From the NCBI RefSeq assembly GCF_963678635.1, contig NC_087069.1, positions 41,503,883-41,530,830 of the forward strand: 26,948 nt of DNA, given 5' to 3'. This DNA comes from Symsagittifera roscoffensis (taxonomy: Eukaryota; Xenacoelomorpha; Acoela; Convolutidae). Shown here one piece after another: positions 20,405 to 26,948 of this stretch. Below the pieces are notes generated by a model, which searched no databases, was not told the DNA's origin, and worked only from the letters and a program-made list of their open reading frames with translations. Every line of letters starts with the position of its first letter. Within the stretch, counting starts at the first letter, position 1. Made by a program: the position numbers and the translations under genes.

Positions 20405-20590
20405 TTAACCAATCAGAATTGATTTTCCTTATTTGGATTGTAGTCGTGTCCAATCAGATTTAAGCTCCCTTTTTTGGAATTTTTACATAAAAATCGTGTC
20501 CAAACGGAAACAAAGCTTCATTTTGGATATTGTCGTTTCCAATCACAAAAAAGTTCATTTTTGTTCTAGTTGTCGTATCCTGTCAGAAGA
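20405..20590 (+). repeat. Array of CCAAT-type boxes, ~45-50 bp apart
   Basis: ACCAATCAGAATTG (20408), GTGTCCAATCAG (20447), GTGTCCAAACGG (20496), GTTTCCAATCAC (20544) and GTATCCTGTCAG (20575) lie at regular spacing, each preceded by a GTC/GTG word. The array is just upstream of the minus-strand gene at 19793-20320, on the side where its promoter would be. Confidence 0.55.
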
Positions 20591-20936
20591 AGACCCTTTT
20601 AAGGATTTGAATCTTCCAAATAAGTAAAAATATACACAAAAACAATTGCAAAAATAATTGAAAAAAAGTTGTTTGCTGTAAAAATAAGAAATTTTGCTGA
20701 TAAAAGTAACAACAAAATGGCAAACAAGTGGCATTTCCACGAACTTTTTTCATGAAGTTAAATGAGTTTTTTCTATGTAGTCAAATAAAAATTGTTGATT
20801 TTTGAGTAGATAGTCAAGGTCTCTGATTTTGATGTAGATATGAGAGGATAACTCAAGCTTGTTGAATTTTTCAAAGCATATCTCTGGAAATCTGATTCCG
20901 AACCGAATCAAGCAGGAATTTGAATTTTGAAAATCC

Positions 20937-21329
20937 TTAAGGGAATGAAGGATTAAAGAACTTTGCTGGATGTTTTACAAATTTGGGTATTGGATAGGGG
21001 ATAATAAAAGATTTCGATATATTATCGTACGATTTTTTTATTAACTTCAAATTCTCGAGAATAAACAAAATTACTTTCCTTGTGAGCTGTAGCTCAGCCG
21101 TAAGTTTCAAGCTTTGATACGCAATCGGTGCATCAAAAGTAAATTCTTTGGTTGAGTAAATTTCCCTAAACAGACCATTACTTAGTCGGAGAACTCTATT
21201 TCGGACAATATAAACGTCCAAAAAATTGTGAAAAAAGTAAAAGTCAACATCTATTTCACTAATGAGAAAATTAAGTGGATTTTTTCTGTAGAGCGACTCA
21301 AGGAAGTTCAAATTGTTTTTGATAGACAT
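20937..21329 (-). CDS. Intact small ORF of unknown family
   Basis: A complete 130-codon ORF runs from ATG 21329 to TAA at 20937, the only undamaged gene of this length in the core of Polinton B. It reads MSIKNNLNFLESLYRK, a segment of alternating hydrophobic residues (ISEIDVDFYFFHNFLDVYIV), FTFDAPIAYQSLKLTAELQL, a helix (VILFILENLKLIKKSYDN) and a Pro/Phe end. Strands followed by a helix make a PC4-like fold conceivable but the motif is not there. It starts about 120 bases inside the right terminal repeat boundary and points toward the core. Confidence 0.5.
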   Translation of the reverse strand: MSIKNNLNFLESLYRKNPLNFLISEIDVDFYFFHNFLDVYIVRNRVLRLSNGLFREIYSTKEFTFDAPIAYQSLKLTAELQLTRKVILFILENLKLIKKSYDNISKSFIIPYPIPKFVKHPAKFFNPSFP

Positions 21330-21837
21330 TTTTCAAATAATGGTTAAAGCTTTTAAAACATTATAAGCAGATCAATTTTAGAAAATGCGGGTTTCTGAGT
21401 GGTTGATTTCCAAAAAACAGTGTTACCAAAAAAATATATTCAATTCTGATTGTTTGATATCAGAATCGTTGAAAAATCCCTGAGAAGTAGAGTTCAGATT
21501 TGAATGGTTGACATTAATTTTATTGAAAAATCAATGACCATTGAAGCTCGACTTTGATTGGTTGATATCAGAAAAGATAAAAGTTTCATTATAATGAATG
21601 CTCGATACTTATTGGTTGATAGCAAAACTTTTGAAAATTCTATGGCTAGATTGGATGATTTTTATTTCAGCCAGGCTAATTAGCATATCTATTCTGATTT
21701 TTTTTCATGTTAAAAACAATTGTTTAAGAAATTTGCTGTTTTTATTTACTTTTATTCACTTTTTGAGGCTCTTCATTTTTTTTCTAAAAGTTTGGAACAT
21801 TCTAAATCTCCCATTTTTTCTTTCTCTATTTATTGAG

Positions 21838-22095
21838 ATGCCGTCAGTGAATAGAAACGAAAGAGTTGCATGTCTTTCATGTGGAAGAGAATAAAAAGAA
21901 TACCCACGTAAAGATGCGTCAAGACATCGAAAGCACTGTCACGTTTTAAAGTGTTCCAATTGTAACTTTTATACATATAGCAGCGAGAAACTTATTAATC
22001 ATATCAAGAAGAAGCATTGTCAATATTGTGTTAACTTATGTGCTCAACACTCTCCAAACACACTCCGAGATAAGGTGAAATTAATATATTTTTAA
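21838..22095 (+). pseudogene. Zinc-finger protein, right-arm copy with in-frame TAA
   Basis: ATG at 21838 opens a frame matching the left-arm gene: MPSVNRNERVACLSCGRE, then a TAA at 21892-21894, then the rest of the same frame to 22095. The N-terminal Cys-x2-Cys pair that the left copy has lost is preserved here, and the second finger (CSNCNFYTYSSEKLINHIKK then K-H-C) is also intact beyond the stop. Complementary damage in the two arms suggests independent decay after insertion, with no recent gene conversion between them. Confidence 0.75.
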
Positions 22096-24216
22096 TAAAA
22101 ACAAAGAAGAAAATCCTTTGAAAAAAAATTTTGACTGAATCTCAAAAGTCTATACACTAAGCTTGAAAAACTTCTAGTGAAAATTTTACAGTTCTTTTAT
22201 CATGATTCTTGTTCTGTCATTTCTTATTTTTTTTTCAAAGATTCTGATTGATGATAAAACCAGCAATAATCGAGTTCAAATTGTCGTAAAAACTTCAATG
22301 GAAATCAATCCGAAAATCTTAAATCAAAAATTTGGAAGATAATACTTGAAGCTTAAATCAAAAATTTGCTTTCAAGACCTACATTTCATTCTTTTCATTA
22401 GAGAAAAAAATATGGAGCCTGCTGAATAATTCTAAACGAACTAATGCTTTAGCAGAACAAGATGTATGATCTTTTAATTCAATGCGTTTTAACAAAAAAA
22501 CTTCAAATAGACACACAGTAAAAATTTAGTTCTGTTTAGCTTCAATTTTTTTCAATTAGAAAATTATGTTGAATTATAGAGTTTTTGCTTAATAAGTTTC
22601 ACAAAATTATTCAATTGTTACAGTTTGCACCTTGATTTTCTTTCCTTAATTGATATTTTTTTTAGTTGTTATAAATGTTCCAGAAATATGGACCTAAGTT
22701 CCCTTGCGTATTTCTACTTCCGAAGGTTTTGCAGATTATAAACAATGGAGCTGCCCTTAATTCATTCTAAGAAATTAACTTAAAAATACGCCTTTATATT
22801 CTCAATTTATACATATGCTTTCTTAAACTTAAAATAGCACCGATTCTTTCTCAATTTGACATTTTAAAAAAACTTTAGACAAAAATCAAGAACAAAAAGC
22901 GATTTACAAACTATTTTGCAAAAAAATTGATAGTTAATGGTCTCAAAAGTTAGTTTTTTGCTGGAAAAGTCTGCTGTAGCAACTAAATTAGAACATAAAC
23001 AAATTACATGGTAATAATTAGTTGTTATTAGTTCTAATTTTATCTCTGCCAACAAGTTTTTTGTTCAATTGAAACTATTTTTTCCTAAATTCTTCAGTTC
23101 TGACTAAATTTTCTTGCAGAGTTAGTTCAAGAGCGAAAACATGCAAAAAACAGAAAGCAAGAATAAGCTTAATGCATCGGAAATTTATACGGAAAAACCC
23201 TGAAAATTATGTTGTAGAAGCAACAGTGAGATAATTATCGGTTTTGAAGAAGATTTTGTTCATTATCATACAATCTAATATACTGTTAAGAGAATTTTAC
23301 ACTATTTTTAGTAAATTTTAGCAGTAAAATGCTCACTTTTTATATTTGATCTGAAACCTATTATTATTAACAATGTTAAAAACGTCTCAAAACTTGTAAC
23401 TTTTGTAAAGGTTTGTGTTATTCTTTCAGAAAAAACTGAGGAGTAGCTGGATCATAGAGTTTGATCTAGAATTTTCAATAAGTATTGCTCTAATTGTTCA
23501 ATTGAATTGAGATTTTTAGATGAATTCTCCTTAAATTGAACAAAAATTCACCTAATTACACAAATGAAAGGTTAAAAATGGAAAACTTTGGCTAGATTTC
23601 ATTAGTTTTTACTTTCTCGAAAATTACGATTAATTACTTTACTTTCCCGAGAAATCGGAAGTATTAAAATTGATTCAGCTACTATGAACTATATTTGTTC
23701 ACAGCATTATATAATCCGCTTTTTATCTAAATTTAGGGTAAGTTTCATCGTATTTCTTTATTTTGAGAGAGATTTGTGAAAAAATCCATATTTCTATTTA
23801 AAGTTTTGTATCAGTGTCTCAACATGATGCCAATTAAAATACAATTTTTAAAATTTTTAAATTTTTGGTTTTTTCCCAAAAACTTGAAATATTTGCAATT
23901 TTTTCCAAAATTATGATTATTTCAGCAGGTTTCAGCATAAATTCAGGTAGATAAAAAAAAACTATCCAAAAAAATAGATCGAATTACAACAAATCTTATC
24001 GTGTTATAAAGTTTTTATGAAAAAATTTCATTTTTTGTGAAAAAAAACTCCAAGTTTTTACCCAAAAACTCTTACTATTGACTTATCATTACCATAAAAC
24101 TAAATACAAAACCTTAAATCCACGATCAATAATTAACCAGTAATAATTAACAATTAGATAATGCGCGCCAAAATTTTCGCGAAAAAACTAGACATTTCCA
24201 CACAAAAACCAAAAAC

Positions 24217-24455
24217 TTTTCGTTTTTCTTACCATTATCTTACCAACACACTGAAACCTTACCATTAGTATTCCCTATCTTAATATATTGTAGACTCTAC
24301 TGCCTATGTTAATACATATGGCTAGATACATATGGCAAAAATTTTTCGTTTTTCTTACCATTATCTTACCATCACACTGAAACCTTACCATTGTTGTTCC
24401 CTGTCTTAATACATTGTAGACTCTACTCCCTTTGTTAATACATCTGGCAAAAATT
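24217..24455 (+). repeat. Two tandem 126-bp modules near the right tip
   Basis: The string CGTTTTTCTTACCATTATCT at 24221 recurs at 24347, and the following ACACTGAAACCTTACCATT, TTAATA(C/T)ATTGTAGACTCTACT and TTAATACAT words recur in step. The left arm of B lacks this module, while the left end of Polinton A carries one copy. Confidence 0.85.
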
Positions 24456-24565
24456 TTTCTGATACTTACCATCTTACCATCTGAAACCTGCTATAATAAT
24501 ACATTGGGAAATTTATTCCCTATCTTAATACATTGGGAAATCTATAGCCTATATTATTACATAGG

Positions 24566-24613
24566 GTGCTGACCGGATACCTTATAGCCTAGGTTATTAC
24601 ATGGGGTCAGCAC
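24566..24613. repeat. Terminal stem-loop, right end of Polinton B
   Basis: GTGCTGACC (24566-24574) and GGTCAGCAC (24605-24613) form the same 9-bp stem as at the left end, here with a 30-nt loop, 31 bp from the tip. Confidence 0.8.
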
Positions 24614-24644
24614 CCCCCGGCTGAATTCATCCAACATTACTACT

Positions 24645-24650
24645 GATTTA
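24645..24650 (+). repeat. Target-site duplication, right copy (GATTTA)
   Basis: GATTTA directly follows the TACTACT tip and equals 11036-11041. It lies three bases from the stop codon of the Polinton A integrase. Confidence 0.92.
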
Positions 24651-24653
24651 CCT

Positions 24654-25465
24654 TTAATCTGAACATTTTCTCAGCTTTTTTTTATAGAATTTTCCCAGAA
24701 TTTCTTCTTTGTCGAGATCTTTGATGATGTATGTAGGAGGCTTTTTAGTAGATATTAAGTAAATTGTGGTTTTTTGAAATCATTTTTGAAAATCTCACTC
24801 TGTCTCCAATTTTGAATTTTAGTTTGTGATACCTTTTTAGAGGTATATTGTACAGAATTGAGAGAAAATCAGTATTCTTGACATATCGAGGTGATTTTCT
24901 AATAGATCTATTGACGTGACAATTCATTGTAGGCACAAATTGCTGCAACTTGTGAATGAATGTGTTCTAATGATTGAATGGCTCTCTCTGCAAATGCAGC
25001 TCTTGTTTCACTCATTGTCGAATAAACTTCGATGTTTTTTCCTCGCAAAATTTTTTGAAAGTTCCCACATATTCTGTTCCTTTGTCAATGCAAAGTTTTC
25101 AGAGTGTTTTCTCGAGAAATCTATTTTTGAAAACTTGCAGAGTGTCTTTTGCGTATTTAGTTTTCATTGTTTGAACTCTGACAAATTGCGAAAAAACATC
25201 AACAGCAACCAAAAAATATTTGACGCCATTGTTTTGACTCGCTACGTTGTCCACAAATGTCAAGTCCATACAACAAATTTCATTGATGTGTTTTGAAAAA
25301 GCTTGAAGCTTTCGGAAACATCTGATTCGGGGACTAAATTTTGTATACGATGTCTTGGTTTTTAAAAGTTGTTCTACTTTCTTTTTTGACAATCCGCTTG
25401 CTCTACTCAAGTTTCGCACAGAGTCCTACGCAGCTGTACCCCGAGAATACAATTTGTTCAGACTT
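24654..25465 (-). pseudogene. Polinton A integrase (DDE) with chromodomain, degenerate
   Basis: Read on the minus strand: RNLSRASGLSKKKVEQLL (N-terminal helical part), first catalytic Asp in CCMDLTFVDN, NNGVKYFLVAVDVFSQF, second Asp in IDKGTEYVG, catalytic Glu in AAFAERAIQSLEH, then NRSIRKSPRYVKNTDFLSIL, KFKIGDRVRFSK, and a chromodomain-like end KKPPTYIIKDLDKEEILGKF, with stop TAA at 24656-24654. This is the Polinton c-integrase that inserts the element and makes 6-bp duplications. Damage: an in-frame TGA at 25101-25099, a slip in the A run near 25045, another frame change near 24950 and a short deletion near 24780. The insertion of Polinton B lies just past its stop. Confidence 0.85.
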
Positions 25466-25838
25466 ACTTTTTTGGATTTTGAAAGGAATCCCAGTTCTTC
25501 TGTCTTTCGCTTTGCGATTCTTGTTGATAACAAGCTTAGGTGGAATTTGAGTTACTTCCAAAAAGGTAAAGTAAATATCGGGAAAGTTGGTATTTTTTCG
25601 CTTTAGTGCATACACAAAGACTACAATTGGTTCTATTGTGTCTCGATTATCTAAAAGGATATTTTCTGACTGACTTATCTGAATCTAGAAGAATTCAAAA
25701 CTGAATCAATAAGGTGCTTACTGTTACTCGTTTTCAACTTTTCATTTACAGCACTGTAAATAGAATCAAAAGATTTTTCTTGCTTTTGTTCCAATTTTGG
25801 TTTTTTTGGAAGTGTACTTTGTGATTGAGTGAAAATTT
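25403..25838 (-). pseudogene. Unknown Polinton A gene upstream of the integrase
   Basis: Two minus-strand open stretches overlap near 25680 in different frames. The first (25683-25838) includes PKKPKLEQKQEKSFDSIYSA; the second (to 25403) includes DTIEPIVVFVYALKRKNTNF and FLEVTQIPPKLVINKNRKAK. They read as one frameshifted protein of about 145 codons without a visible ATG. It is basic and lies between ATPase and integrase, overlapping the probable integrase start by about 60 bases. I do not recognise it; an extra N-terminal part of the integrase is an alternative. Confidence 0.35.
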
Positions 25839-25938
25839 AGAACAAGCTGATCCATACTATATCAATCATTTAATGACAAAAAGAGTGATAACAGATAATA
25901 ATTGTAAGCCTTTCGGTGAACTAAAAATAGTTCTCCTT

Positions 25939-26049
25939 TTATGCAATGAAGTTCTTCTTCGTGTGAGTTCTCATATTTCTCTTCAATATTTTTCTATGCT
26001 TACTTTTCAGAGATTCTTGAGCTCGCCTCGTAGCAAGTTTATCAGTCAT
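25939..26049 (-). CDS. 36-residue very basic ORF
   Basis: ATG at 26049 begins MTDKLATRRAQESLKSKHRK and the frame ends with TAA at 25941-25939. About a third of residues are Lys or Arg. It overlaps the 3' end of the ATPase frame by a few bases in a different frame and is open further upstream (QFQIPQR), so it may be the preserved end of a larger protein. Possible DNA-binding peptide; no family known. Confidence 0.35.
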   Translation of the reverse strand: MTDKLATRRAQESLKSKHRKILKRNMRTHTKKNFIA

Positions 26050-26552
26050 TCGCTGAGGAATCTGGAATTGAATGAAGTTTTTTGGACAATGGAGGATGAA
26101 TTGTTTTTGAAATTTTTTGGGAAATGTTCGAAATATTGGGAGTTAAGAGACGTATTGTATGCTTGTTTCTCCCTGCTGGAAGATAAAATGTTGATGGAAT
26201 TGAAGCTTTTTTTGAGCAATATCTTAGCAATTGAACTGTTTTTGGAGTTAAATTAATGAGTAAATGACCATAAGGAGTAAATGTTGCATCTTGATACCAC
26301 CCTTTCAATTGTGATCCTAGACTTATTTATTGACTTAATTTTTTGACTTGTAAAACATCTCTCGATGACTTAAGCAAGACTACATGTGTATTTTGTAACT
26401 CAACATCTGTTCTCAATTTGCTTTGATGAAACAAGTTAGGCTGAATATTTATTGTAATCAGTCCCTTGTGTCTTCCAGCAGTAGCAGTTTTTACAAACTG
26501 CTTGGAACTTGAAATTTCTTCACAAGAGTCATCAAATATTAACACGTATTTC
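26042..26552 (-). pseudogene. Polinton A packaging ATPase, 3' part with in-frame TAA
   Basis: The minus-strand frame from 26552 reads LIFDDSCEEISSSKQFVKTA (Walker B strand and Asp pair), GRHKGLITINIQPNLFHQSK, QNTHVVLLKSSRDVLQ, then a TAA at 26329-26327, then GWYQDATFTPYGHLLINLTP and SIPSTFYLPAG in the same frame to 26042. This matches the FtsK/HerA-type genome-packaging ATPase of Polintons. The stop most likely replaced a glutamine codon in the S-Q-Q segment. The Walker A half is absent: homology ends about 26552, next to a duplicated AAGGTAGATAAA, and a plus-strand gene starts 70 bases further. So the gene is truncated and dead. Confidence 0.82.
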
Positions 26553-26561
26553 AGGAAGATA

Positions 26562-26595
26562 AAGGTAGATAAATATCTTATTCAAGGTAGATAAA
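26562..26595 (+). repeat. Duplicated AAGGTAGATAAA
   Basis: AAGGTAGATAAA occurs at 26562-26573 and again at 26584-26595, offset 22 bp, exactly in the gap between the truncated ATPase and the plus-strand gene. It may mark the deletion or rearrangement junction that removed the ATPase N-terminal half. Confidence 0.6.
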
Positions 26596-26620
26596 AATCC
26601 ATTTCAACAAGTAATCGGTG

Positions 26621-26948
26621 ATGGCATCTGCTATGTGTCAAGCATATTCCACTTTTTATTCGGACTACAATGCAAAATCTCTTTTTATCTCTGTCTCAGG
26701 AAACTCTTATAAAAAATTCTTCTTTGTCACTCAAGACTACTGTGTATCTAACCATTCATCGTTCTGCCCGGTGGAAAATTGCAAATTTCACGTAGTATTA
26801 ATCGGATCACCGCTCGATCAATTTTGCAAAGATTAGATAAATATCAAATCACTTAACAAATTGTTGACTGTATAAATACTTTATACAAATACAGAGTTTG
26901 TTCCAATCTTTTTTAATCAAGAGATGACGTTTCCAATCAATTGAATTG
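26621..26948 (+). pseudogene. Polinton A copy of the shared unknown gene, partial
   Basis: ATG at 26621 opens 71 codons to a TAG at 26834-26836: MASAMCQAYSTFYSDYNAKS, a stretch with FFFVTQDYCVSNHSSFC, then CKFHVVLIGSPLDQ. It matches the Polinton B gene at 16816-17439. The B copy continues with QRLDKY in frame; here the equivalent residues (LQRLDKY) appear in a shifted frame just at the stop, so a small frameshift ends this copy. Similarity goes on at DNA level toward the window edge. This copy keeps about nine residues after SLFI that the B copy lacks. Function unknown. Confidence 0.6.

Larger units (their letters stand above)
11042..24644. mobile_element. Polinton B (inner), 13.6 kb, core-gene-less
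   Basis: The element is bounded by AGTAGTA at 11042 and its complement TACTACT ending at 24644, with GATTTA on both outer sides. Long inverted arms (11042-~14850 and ~21450-24644) enclose a core of about 6.6 kb. None of the core ORFs resembles polymerase B, integrase, ATPase, protease or capsid, so it probably depended on another Polinton for movement. It carries PC4-like genes, a gene also present in Polinton A, and zinc-finger genes in the arms. Nearly all ORFs are broken, so this copy is not active now. Confidence 0.9.
21450..24644 (-). repeat. Right terminal inverted repeat of Polinton B
   Basis: This is the reverse-complement partner of 11042-14850. It is shorter overall because the 13170-13985 segment has no equivalent. 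Near the tip it carries an extra tandem module (24217-24455) that the left arm lacks. Besides the zinc-finger pseudogene I see no genes. Confidence 0.88.
7295..26948 (-). mobile_element. Polinton/Maverick A (outer), interrupted by Polinton B
   Basis: Polintons are large self-synthesising DNA transposons with viral-type genes, 6-bp target duplications and ends that start AG. Here the left end AGTAGTA (7295-7301) begins exactly where gypsy pol stops and base composition drops sharply. The predicted left target copy is TCCGTT (7289-7294). Minus-strand genes identify the element: packaging ATPase, DDE integrase with chromodomain, minor capsid, small basic protein and major capsid. DNA polymerase B and the right end are beyond the window. 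All recognised genes carry stops or frameshifts, so the copy is dead. Polinton B splits it between 11041 and 24651. Confidence 0.88.

Noticed and set aside
19167-20590. CRISPR-like array
   Set aside because: Repeats are imperfect and adjacent without unique spacers, in a eukaryotic transposon; minisatellite and promoter boxes explain them.
14850-21450. Known Maverick cargo genes (protease or kinase types reported in worms)
   Set aside because: I found no kinase or protease motif in any frame of the Polinton B core.
22864-23055. Minus ORF of 63 codons in the right arm
   Set aside because: AT-rich chance frame; the equivalent left-arm sequence near 12650-12800 does not keep it open.
16339-26329. 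Alternative genetic code or programmed stop read-through
   Set aside because: All three stop codons interrupt frames (TAG at 16339 and 16885, TGA at 19955 and 25099, TAA at 21892 and 26327) and many frameshifts accompany them; decay is simpler.

Overview
The window looks like repeat-rich nuclear DNA of a nematode or similar small metazoan. There is no bacterial operon layout and no intact host gene that I recognise. What I read is a three-level nest of decayed mobile elements. The host call is an inference: the Polinton proteins resemble nematode copies I remember (the capsid gene matches the family annotated in worms as F54H12.2-like), and the Ty3/gypsy integrase resembles Trichinella-type copies. 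I could not test this by search.

Level 1 (1-7294) is relatively GC-rich and read mainly on the minus strand. It holds the 3' part of a Ty3/gypsy pol gene, from the integrase zinc-binding domain through the catalytic core and tail. Part of the core is duplicated in tandem. Beyond it lie several frameshifted acidic or coiled-coil ORFs of unknown, possibly gag- or env-like, origin. One of these is open for 301 codons to the left edge.

Level 2 (7295 to beyond the right edge) is an AT-rich Polinton/Maverick, called Polinton A here, inserted into the gypsy pol gene. Its left end begins AGTAGTA. Its minus-strand genes, all broken, run from right to left: packaging ATPase (3' part), a small basic ORF, an unknown ORF, retroviral-type integrase with chromodomain, minor capsid protein, small basic core-like protein, major capsid protein, and one or two membrane-protein remnants next to the terminal repeat. 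One plus-strand gene of unknown family runs off the right edge.

Level 3 (11042-24644) is a second, related element, Polinton B, inserted into A between the integrase stop codon and the minor capsid gene. It has a perfect 6-bp target duplication (GATTTA) and AG...CT ends. Its terminal inverted repeats are very long, about 3.8 kb on the left and 3.2 kb on the right, and each arm carries a copy of a zinc-finger gene. The roughly 6.6-kb core has no recognisable DNA polymerase, integrase, ATPase or capsid gene. Instead it has a small set of accessory ORFs: two that look like tandem PC4-type ssDNA-binding proteins, one family shared with Polinton A, and several orphans. Most carry a single in-frame stop or frameshift.

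The most unusual signals are non-coding. All three visible Polinton ends carry a 9-bp stem around a 30-31-nt loop, 31-36 bp in from the tip. Its bases differ between A and B at four stem positions, and each change is compensated on the other side. The ends also carry ATGGTAAG doublets spaced exactly 11 bp apart. Both point to conserved end-recognition structures shared by an apparently autonomous-type element and a core-gene-less relative.
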